Assembly: GCF_015245355.1 (NCBI RefSeq)
Contig: NZ_CP063311.1
Coordinates: 4,101,000-4,160,396, forward strand
From: Anabaenopsis elenkinii CCIBt3563
GTDB lineage: Bacteria > Cyanobacteriota > Cyanobacteriia > Cyanobacteriales > Nostocaceae
Length of the DNA stretch: 59,397 bases
Reading direction: 5' to 3'
Shown: positions 25,352 to 33,845 of the stretch, one piece after another
Numbering within the stretch: the stretch's first letter is position 1
Layout: every line of letters begins with the position of its first letter
Made by a program: the position numbers and the translations under genes
Notes under the pieces: generated by a model
Database searches by the model: none
Told to the model about the DNA's origin: nothing
Seen by the model: the letters and a program-made list of their open reading frames with translations, nothing else

Positions 25352-26687
25352 TTTCTTGACCCAGATAGAGCAAATATTCAGCGGCGACATCAGCCCCTAT
25401 ACTTTGGCGTAAATCTAGAGGCATAATAACTTCAGCTTTTGGTCGCCAGGCGCGGATACGCATACTGACGTTGTAATCTAAATGGCGATATTGCACACGG
25501 TAGTAAGCATCTTGTGAGGAGCGCTGTTTGAGAATGTGCAGTAATGCTTGTTGTTCCAGCACTGATGTATGTTGTTGGATTAAATATTTTGCTTCCTGAT
25601 AGGTAACCGCCTCAAATGTCCGATGACGAACAGTATCCCGAATGTATCGGTCATGGTGGTCTCGGTCAAATCGCAACAGCATCAGTCGGGGGGGTAAATA
25701 AAAATCAAATCCCCAAGCTTGAGACATTTCCCGTTCAATTTCATCGGGACTGGGTAAATTACCCTTGTAGTAGCGTTGTTGTAAAACCTGGGGAATAGAT
25801 GGATTTGCCCACTCTATGGGTGTAATATGGTGAATCCGGTCTAGTCGATAGTTATACCAATCAGTTTTGCGGTCAGGACTTTCCCCCAAGGCGCAAAGGT
25901 AAACCGCCCGTTGCACATAATAGATACATACTGGGTAAACTATACATTGCACAGTGTGTTTCAGTCTGGCGCTGTTGTAAGTTAATTCTAGAGGTGGTAC
26001 TGGCTCTTGTTCCCAGATTTCCCGTAATTTATGTTGCCAATCATCAACTAAGTCTATGGTCTTACGGGGAATTACATAGTCAAGTTGAAAGCAAAATCGC
26101 TGTACACCACGGATCATCTGGGAATGATTTTGAGCGATCGCTGCCAAATCCTCCTGATTGAGAAAGTTCAATTCGTCACTAGCCGCAGATGTGGTCATTA
26201 TGGGACGAGAGGGGAATTTTTTGACTCGATGATATTTCTGTTGTCGATACTCTAACCATCCTATTTCGGCGAGAATTTCTAGGTCTGCTTGCAAAGAACG
26301 ACGTGTAACGCCAAACAGTCTTTGTTGCAAGATTTCATATAATTTAGCTTCAGAAATACCAGTGTGAGTTAACAGCGACTTTTGCCATTGTGATTTGATA
26401 ATTCCCCCTTGCAATAACCATGTAGCAGTGGTTTTAGTGCAAGGACAATTTACATCATGTAACTGAGGAATTGCTTCCCCTTTGGGGTGGGTGGAAGTAA
26501 AAAAAGCATCCCGCCACTGAGCAAAAGTAAAGGAATTACTCAGCGGTAAGGGGTCTTGACCATACAAATAATGTAACCATACCCACAAGCGAATTGCTCT
26601 GGAGAGGTTTTGTTTGAGAGAACCGCGTGCTAACCATTGCAGCAGTTCTATTTGGGGAGTGTCTACAAAAGTTGGTTGGTGGAACAC
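25317..26687 (-). CDS. TIGR03985-type CRISPR-associated protein, WYL-domain transcription regulator
   Basis: 456 residues. The N-terminal region ends in a helix-turn-helix (LQQRLFGVTRRSLQADLEILAEIGWLEY in two parts: a recognition helix and wing), after which a WYL-like domain is seen (VYLCALGESPDRKTDWYNYRLDRI and later a C-terminal WCX-like part). WYL regulators bind nucleotide or nucleic-acid ligands and often control phage-defence islands. The family is one I associate with TIGR03984/TIGR03986 neighbours in cyanobacteria. It diverges from csx3 at 26794 with about 100 bp between, a likely site for autoregulation. The downstream HD hydrolase overlaps its 3' end. Confidence 0.75.
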   Translation of the reverse strand: MFHQPTFVDTPQIELLQWLARGSLKQNLSRAIRLWVWLHYLYGQDPLPLSNSFTFAQWRDAFFTSTHPKGEAIPQLHDVNCPCTKTTATWLLQGGIIKSQWQKSLLTHTGISEAKLYEILQQRLFGVTRRSLQADLEILAEIGWLEYRQQKYHRVKKFPSRPIMTTSAASDELNFLNQEDLAAIAQNHSQMIRGVQRFCFQLDYVIPRKTIDLVDDWQHKLREIWEQEPVPPLELTYNSARLKHTVQCIVYPVCIYYVQRAVYLCALGESPDRKTDWYNYRLDRIHHITPIEWANPSIPQVLQQRYYKGNLPSPDEIEREMSQAWGFDFYLPPRLMLLRFDRDHHDRYIRDTVRHRTFEAVTYQEAKYLIQQHTSVLEQQALLHILKQRSSQDAYYRVQYRHLDYNVSMRIRAWRPKAEVIMPLDLRQSIGADVAAEYLLYLGQENDEHPKINGKI

Positions 26688-26793
26688 TGGTTAAGTATAT
26701 TCATTGGTAAGACTAGCATACAACATATTGGAATTATCTGCTTCCACCGGGATGTATGATATACCTATTGATTTGATCCAACAGTATGCACAG

Positions 26794-27099
26794 ATGACTA
26801 GTTATAGAATTGCCTTGAAAGAAAACATTTTGCGCGTCAGTTTTGGGGAAGCTGCTCAAAATGACCAAATTATTCAGGATGCAGCGGCGCGACTGCAGGA
26901 AATGCAAGATTCAGAGGAACTAGGAGGAGGTCCACTCTTGAAGATTAATGGACCAATCTCCGTACCAGTGGCCTTTGTTTTAGCCCATAAACTGGCTCAT
27001 CTTTATGGTGCGATCGCTTGTTTTGACCCCAAGTTAGGTAAATATGTGGTTTGTATCACACATAATCCTGAGTATAAATTGGGCGATTTGATTAAGTAA
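26794..27099 (+). CDS. csx3: Stand-alone Csx3 (Crn3) ring nuclease
   Basis: 101 residues from the ATG at 26794 (MTSYRIAL), chosen because the neighbouring homologue begins MTSYHISL; upstream in-frame starts add unrelated residues. Csx3 degrades cyclic tetra-adenylate and thereby switches off type III effectors, working as a tetramer. The core is LLKINGPISVPVAFVLAHK, then GAIACFDPKLGKYVVCI. The conserved His (AHK) and Asp (FDP) are present, so it should be active. It lies 12 bp before the fused Csx3-ATPase gene, giving two Csx3 domains in tandem, perhaps by duplication. Confidence 0.88.
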   Translation: MTSYRIALKENILRVSFGEAAQNDQIIQDAAARLQEMQDSEELGGGPLLKINGPISVPVAFVLAHKLAHLYGAIACFDPKLGKYVVCITHNPEYKLGDLIK

Positions 27100-27111
27100 G
27101 AGATTAAACTT

Positions 27112-28038
27112 ATGACTAGCTATCACATTAGTCTGGATGAGGATGTGTTAAAGGTGAAGTTTGGTACACCTGCTCACGGTGACCAAATTGTTAGGGATGC
27201 GGGAGCACGTTTAGATCAAATGCTCGCATCGGGGGAAATTCCGGGGGGAAAACTACTCAAGATCGATGGACCGGCTTCTGTGGCGGTGAGTTATCTCATC
27301 TCCCATAAGATATCTCAATTGTATGGTGCGATCGCTATTTTTGACCCCAAAATTGGTAAGCCAGGATATAAAACTTACATTGTTGTTGCTACCCATACTC
27401 CAGCTTATCAGTTGGGTGAAGTCATTGAAACCAGTGAAACCCACAAAAGTAAACAAAATCTCAAAGTTGTATTGTGTGGTCCGCCCCAATCTGGTAAATC
27501 TTGTCTGCGTAAAGGTTTGAAACAAGCAATCGGCAATATTCCCGGCGCACCTTATCCCTATGTCATTACTGCTTGTCCAGATGGGGAAGGTGCTTGGTTT
27601 TCCGATGCGGCGCGGCGAGATATTGATTTAGCCAGAAAACTAAAACAAGATTACAAGGCCAAGTTTACCTCAGAGTTTGCCATTAAAGCCGCAGGTTGGG
27701 TAAAAAGTGCCAATACACCACTAAATATCATTGATGTCGGCGGAAAAATGACACCAGAAAATCGCCTGATTATGCGTGAAGCTACTCATGCGGTGATTTT
27801 AGCTGGGAATAACGGTAAGGAGGAAGTTCCCCTTTGGGAAGAGTTTTGTCGTGATTTAAATATACAGATTGTTGCTAATCTTTCTAGTGACTACGATGGT
27901 AAGGAAGATAAAATTATTACAAAAGATCCTTTGCTAACTGGTAGTATTCATCACCTGGAACGGGGAGAAGATATTTCTTCTCGTCCCATGGTACAGGCTT
28001 TGGCGCAGGTTTTGGTGCGGTTGTGTAGAAGAGAGTAA
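27112..28038 (+). CDS. csx3: Csx3-ATPase fusion ring nuclease
   Basis: 308 residues. Residues 1-105 are a Csx3 domain with the expected His65 (SHK) and Asp78 (FDP). Residues about 118-308 form a P-loop domain with Walker A GPPQSGKS and a Walker-B-like INIIDVGGK-type strand (PLNIIDVGGKMTPENR). Csx3-AAA fusions are known in cyanobacteria; the ATPase role is not settled. The ATPase half is homologous to that of the divergent protein at 13221. The gene sits directly behind stand-alone csx3 and 80 bp before the CARF-HEPN effector gene, an arrangement that pairs effector and off-switch. Confidence 0.88.
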   Translation: MTSYHISLDEDVLKVKFGTPAHGDQIVRDAGARLDQMLASGEIPGGKLLKIDGPASVAVSYLISHKISQLYGAIAIFDPKIGKPGYKTYIVVATHTPAYQLGEVIETSETHKSKQNLKVVLCGPPQSGKSCLRKGLKQAIGNIPGAPYPYVITACPDGEGAWFSDAARRDIDLARKLKQDYKAKFTSEFAIKAAGWVKSANTPLNIIDVGGKMTPENRLIMREATHAVILAGNNGKEEVPLWEEFCRDLNIQIVANLSSDYDGKEDKIITKDPLLTGSIHHLERGEDISSRPMVQALAQVLVRLCRRE

Positions 28039-28118
28039 GTTAGCAAGCTTACTACTCAAACTTATTTGGATATGGGACAAACTTCTATAAAAATCTGAAA
28101 AATCAAGGATTAAATATT

Positions 28119-29375
28119 ATGAAGGCGATTTCATTTCTCGGCTTTAACAAAAGAGGTTATCAAGAAACTACTTACCTCAATCCCATTGCTCCTGGGGAAT
28201 ATAAAACTAAATTTATTCAAGAAGCTTTAGTAGAATTTTACCAACCTGATACTCTTTATGTTTTATTGACAAATACAGCAGCTACAGGTATTCCAGATAA
28301 CGAGACAGAATCTAGTTGGGAAACACTCAAGAAGAAACTTGGCGATAAAGTTAATTTACAACCAATAAATAATGTACCTGAAGGACACAGTACATCAGAT
28401 ATCTGGAAACTATTTGAAATGTTAACGGACTGTTTAGAAGAGGGTGATAGAGTACTATTTGACATTACAAATGGCTTTCGTTCTCTACCTGTTTTAGCAT
28501 TAATTGCTGTTAGTTATTTACGTGTTGTCCGTCAAGTCCAGATTCAAGGCCTAATATATGGTGCATTTGATGCCAAAACTAATAATAAAACCCCTATATT
28601 TGACCTTTTACCCATAGTTAGCTTATTGGAGTGGACAACTGCTACTGACCAGTTCATTAAAACAGGAAATGGACAAGCATTAGCAAGCTTACTTGATCAA
28701 AGTGACTCTACAGCCAAGGATTTAGCAGTCAGTATCGAAGGAATTGCACAAGGTTTACAGCTCCTACGTCCAATGGATGTCATTCAAGAAGCAGCAATAT
28801 TACCTGAACGTATTCTAGCAGCAGCACCAATGATTTCTCAAACCGTACCACCATTTGCAGCTTTGTTGCAGCGTGTAGAAAAAGATTATGGTAGTTTCGG
28901 CTTGTTTAACCCAACAGATTATCGCCATTACCCACAATCATCTTTATTACGACAACTAAAAATTGTCGAGTGGTACGCAGGGAAAGGACAAATTGTTCAA
29001 GCCTTATCTATGGCGCGGGAATGGCTACCTTCTTTGTTATGTTATCACTTTCAGTTAGATCCATTAGATAAAGAATCTCGGGAGGAAATGGAACTATTAT
29101 TAACTGGAGGTAAAATTAAGGATAAAGATGGTAACCTCATTAAGGAATCTCAATATCTGGTAGAATGGTCTAATCTTCCCAAGGAAAAAAAGAAACAATT
29201 AAACAGACTTTGGGGTGGTGAATTAAACTTGGCTAAACTGCGTAATGATGTGTTACACGCAGGATTTCGGAAAGATCCTAAAAATGCACAAAATATTTTG
29301 CATCAAACGGAATTGATTATTAAGGAACTTGAAGCCATTGCAAAGGTCTGGAATTTGCAGGATGAAACTGTATAA
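28119..29375 (+). CDS. csx1: CARF-HEPN ribonuclease of the Csx1/Csx2 (TIGR02221) type
   Basis: 418 residues. The CARF half has the hallmark DITNGFRSLPVLAL (from about residue 115), matching the D-x-T-x-G-F-R motif of the Csx2/TIGR02221 group that senses cyclic oligoadenylate. The C-terminal helical half ends with the HEPN catalytic motif R375-N-D-V-L-H380 in KLRNDVLHAGFR, so it should degrade RNA when activated. It begins MKAISFLGFNKRGYQET, a usual start for the family. It is the last gene of the CRISPR locus on this side and lies behind two csx3 genes. Confidence 0.9.
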   Translation: MKAISFLGFNKRGYQETTYLNPIAPGEYKTKFIQEALVEFYQPDTLYVLLTNTAATGIPDNETESSWETLKKKLGDKVNLQPINNVPEGHSTSDIWKLFEMLTDCLEEGDRVLFDITNGFRSLPVLALIAVSYLRVVRQVQIQGLIYGAFDAKTNNKTPIFDLLPIVSLLEWTTATDQFIKTGNGQALASLLDQSDSTAKDLAVSIEGIAQGLQLLRPMDVIQEAAILPERILAAAPMISQTVPPFAALLQRVEKDYGSFGLFNPTDYRHYPQSSLLRQLKIVEWYAGKGQIVQALSMAREWLPSLLCYHFQLDPLDKESREEMELLLTGGKIKDKDGNLIKESQYLVEWSNLPKEKKKQLNRLWGGELNLAKLRNDVLHAGFRKDPKNAQNILHQTELIIKELEAIAKVWNLQDETV

Positions 29376-29532
29376 AACTAATTCTGAGTTAATGATCTAA
29401 AAATGCCTGATTTTGCCGTTATAATTTATACTCTGGTGGGCGATCGCTCCCCTATCCTGATTCTGGGTTGGGATGAAGTCCTGAATAGCCAAAAGCCCAA
29501 AGATTAATCTCATCTGGTTTATCTGGCGCTAT

Positions 29533-29551
29533 AATGATAACCGTTATCATT
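29533..29551. promoter_or_regulatory. Zur-box-like palindrome upstream of thrS
   Basis: AATGATAAC-C-GTTATCATT, perfect 9-bp arms around one base (TGATAAC at 29535-29541, GTTATCA at 29543-29549), ending 11 bp before the thrS start. It matches the 7-1-7 form of cyanobacterial Zur sites (TGATAATnATTATCA-like). Binding by zinc-loaded Zur here would block transcription when zinc is plentiful. Confidence 0.8.
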
Positions 29552-29562
29552 ATTTTACGGCT

Positions 29563-31416
29563 ATGGTTAGTTCGATCATCCCGTCTCAGGAGAAATTGCA
29601 CCAGCAAGACCATGAACAACTCATCAGGATTCGTCACACCTGCGCCCACATTTTGGCCATGGTTGTGCAGAAGCTATTTCCAGGGACTAAGGTAGCAACT
29701 GGACCGGTAACAGAAACAGGCTTTTATTATGATTTTGATGCTCCTGTGAGTTTTACCCCGGAGGACTTGGAAAAAATTACCTTGGAAATGCGGCGGGTTA
29801 TTCAGGCTAATTTACCCATCATCCGCGAAGAGATACAACGTGGGGAAATTCAAACAGAAATTACTAACTTGGGGGAAACTTACAAAGGGGATATTTTAGC
29901 ACGCATCCCCCCAGATGAAATTATTACTCGTTATTTTATCGGTAGTCCTGATGTTCCTGTGCAGCCTGAACCGTCATTATTTACAGTTGCATCAGGGGGG
30001 ATGGTTAATCATAACTCTTGGTGGGACTTGTGCGCTGGACCCCATATCAACTTTACCGGGGAAATTCACCCCGATGCTTTTAAATTATTAAATGTGGCGG
30101 GTGCATATTGGCAAGGTGATGAAACTCAGCCGATGCTACAACGCATTTACGGTACAGCTTGGGAAACTCCAGAAGATTTACAAGCTTATTTAAAACAACG
30201 AGAAGAAGCATTACTGCGTGACCACAGAAAACTCGGTCAAGATTTGAATTTATTTAGTATTCAAGAAGATGCTGGTGGTGGGTTAGTTTTTTGGCATCCT
30301 AAAGGGGCGCAAATCCGCCATATCATTGAAGATTACTGGAAGCGATCGCACTTACAAGCCAACTATCAACTACTATATACCCCCCATGTAGCTAATTTGG
30401 AACTGTGGAAAACATCGGGTCACTTTGATTTCTATCGAGAAAATATGTTTGATTCCATAGATGTGGAACAACAAGCATATCAACTCAAACCGATGAATTG
30501 TCCTTTCCACGTCCTTACCTACAAGCATCAACTCCATTCCTACCGAGAGTTACCCATTCGGATGTGTGAACTGGGTACTGTTTACCGTTATGAACGTTCT
30601 GGCGCTTTACACGGTTTGATGCGGGTGCGGGGATTTACTCAAGATGATGGTCATATTTTCTGTTTACCTGCACAAATTGCACCGGAAATTCTGGGAGTTT
30701 TAAATCTTACAGAAGAGATTTTGTCAGACTTTGGCTTTACTAATTACGAAGTTAATTTATCTACCCGTCCTGAGAAATCAGTGGGAAATGATTACGTTTG
30801 GGAGTTAGCCACTGCTGCACTTAAACAAGCATTAGATACTAAGGGTTGGGACTATATTATTGATGAGGGTGGTGGGGCGTTTTATGGCCCTAAAATCGAT
30901 ATTAAAATTAAAGATGCCATTGGTCGTAGTTGGCAATGTTCCACTATTCAAGTTGATTTTAACTTACCGGAACGCTTTAATATGGAATATGTTACCCCAG
31001 AAGGCGATCGCCAAAGACCAATTATGATTCATCGGGCTATCTTTGGTTCTTTAGAGCGATTTTTTGGGATATTAATCGAAAACTATGCTGGGGACTTTCC
31101 TCTATGGTTAGCACCAGTGCAAATCAGACTTTTACCCGTTAGTGATGATGTACGCGAATATGCAAAATCTGTCGCTACTACTTTCAAGCAAGCCGGGATA
31201 CGGGTAGAAGTAGATTATAGTGGTGAACGACTGGGTAAGCAAATCCGCACAGCTGAATTAGAAAAAATCCCCGTAGTGGCGGTTATCGGTAAAAAGGAAC
31301 TGGAAAATCAGACTTTGAGTATCCGCACTAGACAAAATGGCGATTTAGGTGTACTAACCATCGATGAAATTTTACCACGGCTACAGGAAGCGATCGCTTC
31401 TAAGGGCTTAATCTAG
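29563..31416 (+). CDS. thrS: Threonyl-tRNA synthetase, probably the low-zinc paralogue (T2 type)
   Basis: 617 residues. There is no TGS domain; the protein starts almost at the editing domain (RHTCAHILAMVVQKLFPG and WDLCAGPHINFTGEIH carry its His/Cys motifs), as in cyanobacterial ThrRS. Class II catalytic motifs follow, with zinc ligands kept: Cys313 in MNCPFHVL, His in DDGHIFC and His in MIHRAIFGSLERF. The C-terminal anticodon-binding domain is intact. In Anabaena a second ThrRS is induced by zinc shortage and has weak proofreading; the Zur-like box directly in front and the COG0523 gene behind suggest the same role here. Whether another thrS exists in the genome cannot be seen. Confidence 0.93.
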   Translation: MVSSIIPSQEKLHQQDHEQLIRIRHTCAHILAMVVQKLFPGTKVATGPVTETGFYYDFDAPVSFTPEDLEKITLEMRRVIQANLPIIREEIQRGEIQTEITNLGETYKGDILARIPPDEIITRYFIGSPDVPVQPEPSLFTVASGGMVNHNSWWDLCAGPHINFTGEIHPDAFKLLNVAGAYWQGDETQPMLQRIYGTAWETPEDLQAYLKQREEALLRDHRKLGQDLNLFSIQEDAGGGLVFWHPKGAQIRHIIEDYWKRSHLQANYQLLYTPHVANLELWKTSGHFDFYRENMFDSIDVEQQAYQLKPMNCPFHVLTYKHQLHSYRELPIRMCELGTVYRYERSGALHGLMRVRGFTQDDGHIFCLPAQIAPEILGVLNLTEEILSDFGFTNYEVNLSTRPEKSVGNDYVWELATAALKQALDTKGWDYIIDEGGGAFYGPKIDIKIKDAIGRSWQCSTIQVDFNLPERFNMEYVTPEGDRQRPIMIHRAIFGSLERFFGILIENYAGDFPLWLAPVQIRLLPVSDDVREYAKSVATTFKQAGIRVEVDYSGERLGKQIRTAELEKIPVVAVIGKKELENQTLSIRTRQNGDLGVLTIDEILPRLQEAIASKGLI

Positions 31417-31531
31417 ATTTTTCACTCTTTGTGCGCAGAATCATTTCAATCCTGAAAATTATAAATCTTATGGGGTTGGTATCCTACCCCCCAGGGATAA
31501 CAAAACTTACTTGGTCACCAACAAAGATCAT

Positions 31532-32557
31532 ATGACTACTCTCACACCATCTCAAACAAACACTATACCAGAGATTCCTAAACGGGGAATGCCGGTAACT
31601 CTGATTACTGGATTTTTAGGAAGTGGTAAAACTACGCTCCTGAATCAAATCCTCAAAAATAAACAAGATTTAAAAGTTGCTGTCTTGGTGAATGAATTCG
31701 GCGATATTAATATTGATAGCCAATTGCTGGTTTCTATAGATGAAGACATGATGGAACTCAGTAATGGTTGTATTTGTTGTACCATTAATGATGGTTTGGT
31801 TGATGCTGTTTATCGGGTATTAGAAAGAGAAGACCGTATTGACTATTTGGTGATTGAAACTACTGGGGTAGCTGACCCCCTACCAATTATCCTCACATTT
31901 TTAGGTACGGAACTCAGAGATTTAACTAACCTCGATTCTATTATTACTTTGGTGGATGCAGAAGCCTTTGACGCTGAACATTTTCAAAGTGAATCGGCTT
32001 TGAAGCAAATCACGTATGGTGATATTATTCTTCTCAATAAGGTTGACCTGGTAACTCCAGCCAAACTTAAAGAAGTGGAAGACTACATCTATGAGGTCAA
32101 AGCCGGGGCAAAAATTTTGCACACTCAATATGGAGAGGTGCCATTACCATTACTTCTAGATACAGATTTAACACCCAAACAAGTTTATCTCTCGATTGTA
32201 GAACAAGATGAACACAAGGATCATGATCACCACCATCACCATGAGCATCACCACCATCACTCAGATCATTTAGATAATGATGGGTTTGTTTCTATTTCCT
32301 TCCAAAGCGATCGCCCCTTTGATGTTCACAAGTTTGAAGCCTTCCTGACTGAACAAATGCCACCAGGTGTATTTCGTGCTAAAGGCATACTTTGGTTTAA
32401 TGATAGCGACTTACGCCATATTTTTCAACTCAGCGGGCCACGTTATAGTTTACACGCCGATAACTGGTGTTCTCCACCTAAAAATCAACTCGTTTTTATT
32501 GGGAGAAATTTGAAAACCAGTGAAATTACCTCTCATTTGCATAAATGTTTGATATGA
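31532..32557 (+). CDS. COG0523 GTPase, putative zinc metallochaperone
   Basis: The ATG at 31532 is chosen over a TTG seven codons upstream. G3E-family P-loop GTPase of about 341 residues: Walker A GFLGSGKTTL, the metal-binding CxCC motif in NGCICCTIND, ETTGVADP, and NKVDLV for guanine specificity. A histidine-rich loop (HDHHHHHEHHHHHSDH, about residues 230-250) should bind zinc. The C-terminal CobW_C domain is complete (GVFRAKGILWF, HADNWC). COG0523 proteins of this kind deliver zinc to client enzymes under starvation; the neighbours thrS, folE, hisI and cysS all encode zinc enzymes, which supports that job. Confidence 0.92.
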   Translation: MTTLTPSQTNTIPEIPKRGMPVTLITGFLGSGKTTLLNQILKNKQDLKVAVLVNEFGDINIDSQLLVSIDEDMMELSNGCICCTINDGLVDAVYRVLEREDRIDYLVIETTGVADPLPIILTFLGTELRDLTNLDSIITLVDAEAFDAEHFQSESALKQITYGDIILLNKVDLVTPAKLKEVEDYIYEVKAGAKILHTQYGEVPLPLLLDTDLTPKQVYLSIVEQDEHKDHDHHHHHEHHHHHSDHLDNDGFVSISFQSDRPFDVHKFEAFLTEQMPPGVFRAKGILWFNDSDLRHIFQLSGPRYSLHADNWCSPPKNQLVFIGRNLKTSEITSHLHKCLI

Positions 32558-32562
32558 TAGGG

Positions 32563-32585
32563 GAGTGTAAACTTATGTTACACTC
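32563..32585. terminator. Perfect inverted repeat after the COG0523 gene
   Basis: GAGTGTAA and TTACACTC arms with a 7-base loop begin 5 bp after the stop codon. There is no T-run, so it may be a processing or stabilising hairpin, or an operator for folE, and not a classical terminator. Confidence 0.4.
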
Positions 32586-32676
32586 ATTCATTAGTCAGGG
32601 TAAATCAGCGGTAAATCACAACCGACATCTGAATCACTGACCAATTCAGTAAAACATTCCTTATAAAACTCAAAAA

Positions 32677-33327
32677 ATGACTTTATCGATTCGTCCCGAT
32701 CTAACTTCTGCCGATCAGGTACTATCGTCTTTAGTTGCTCAAAAGCAACCAAAAGTAACAGAAGCAGAAATGATGCAGGCTGTACGGACTTTGTTAATTG
32801 GATTAGGCGAAGATCCGGACCGCGAAGGACTCAAAGACACCCCCAAAAGGGTAATGAAAGCCTTGCAGTTTCTTACAAAGGGATACACTGAATCTTTAGA
32901 TGAACTGCTCAATGGCGCAGTATTTACAGAAGACGCCAATGAAATGGTGTTGGTTCGGGACATCGATATTTTCAGTTCCTGTGAGCATCATATCCTGCCG
33001 ATCATTGGCCGCGCTCACGTTGCTTATATACCTAATGGTAAAGTCATCGGTTTATCTAAAATAGCCCGCATTTGCGAAATGTACGCCCGACGTTTACAAG
33101 TACAAGAACGTCTGACCACCCAAATTGCTGACGCCTTACAAGGACTACTCAAACCCCAAGGTGTGGCGGTAGTAGTAGAAGCAACCCACATGTGTATGGT
33201 GATGCGCGGTGTTCAGAAACCCGGTTCTTGGACTGTTAGCAGTGCTATGCGTGGAGTTTTTGCCGAAGATGCTCGAACTCGCGAAGAATTCATGAATTTA
33301 ATCCGCCATAATCCCAACTTTCATTAA
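32677..33327 (+). CDS. folE: GTP cyclohydrolase I
   Basis: Zinc-dependent enzyme converting GTP to 7,8-dihydroneopterin triphosphate, the first step towards folate and pterins. 216 residues, full length. Zinc ligands are visible: Cys and His in [12 protein letters not shown], and Cys in [12 protein letters not shown]. The [20 protein letters not shown] helix is typical. Found in a cluster of zinc-enzyme genes behind a Zur-like box and a COG0523 chaperone, it is likely a second copy or one that needs chaperoned zinc. It is separated from the GTPase gene by 119 bp with an inverted repeat; own promoter possible. Confidence 0.95.
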   Translation: MTLSIRPDLTSADQVLSSLVAQKQPKVTEAEMMQAVRTLLIGLGEDPDREGLKDTPKRVMKALQFLTKGYTESLDELLNGAVFTEDANEMVLVRDIDIFSSCEHHILPIIGRAHVAYIPNGKVIGLSKIARICEMYARRLQVQERLTTQIADALQGLLKPQGVAVVVEATHMCMVMRGVQKPGSWTVSSAMRGVFAEDARTREEFMNLIRHNPNFH

Positions 33328-33340
33328 ATAGTTATCATAG

Positions 33341-33399
33341 AGCTATATTTATATAGCTGCGGCAGTAAGTGTAGAGATGGGAAAATTCTTGTCTCTACA
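33341..33399. repeat. Two hairpins between folE and hisI
   Basis: AGCTATAT-TT-ATATAGCT at 33341-33358 and TGTAGAGA/TCTCTACA arms at 33370-33377 and 33392-33399. The second type of TGTAGAGAC-like repeat is frequent between cyanobacterial genes. They may separate folE and hisI transcripts. Confidence 0.4.
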
Positions 33400-33507
33400 T
33401 GAATAAATAAACAAGTAACTAAATATACTATAAAAAAGTGGCATTGTTTGAGTATTAAATAAATTGATTAAAGACTCGAATGTGAAAATTCAGTGAGCAG
33501 AGAAACT

Positions 33508-33843
33508 ATGGTAATTTCAGAACTACAATTTAATAGTCAAGGATTAATTCCGGCGATCGCCCAAGACTATAAAGATGGTACCGTGTTAATGATGGCGTGG
33601 ATGAATCAGGAATCCCTGGAAAAAACCCTCGCCACAGGTGAAGCACATTACTGGAGTCGTTCCCGTTCCCAATTGTGGCACAAAGGCGCTACATCTGGGC
33701 ACATTCAAAAAGTCAAAGAATTGTTTTATGACTGTGACGGCGACACCATCTTGATCAAAGTTGAGCAAATCGGTGACATTGCTTGTCACACAGGGGCGAG
33801 AAGCTGTTTCTTTAATTCCGTACCAATGACTAATACTAATTAA
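33508..33843 (+). CDS. hisI: Stand-alone phosphoribosyl-AMP cyclohydrolase
   Basis: Histidine biosynthesis enzyme opening the adenine ring of PR-AMP; zinc and magnesium dependent. About 111 residues from the ATG at 33508 (a GTG five codons upstream is also possible). Conserved segments: [33 protein letters not shown], the metal-binding [14 protein letters not shown] and [11 protein letters not shown], with all cysteines retained. No HisE domain follows, while cyanobacteria commonly carry a fused HisIE; a stand-alone copy suggests a paralogue for zinc shortage, as reported for COG0523-linked clusters. cysS begins 2 bp after its stop. Confidence 0.93.
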   Translation: MVISELQFNSQGLIPAIAQDYKDGTVLMMAWMNQESLEKTLATGEAHYWSRSRSQLWHKGATSGHIQKVKELFYDCDGDTILIKVEQIGDIACHTGARSCFFNSVPMTNTN

Positions 33844-33845
33844 CT

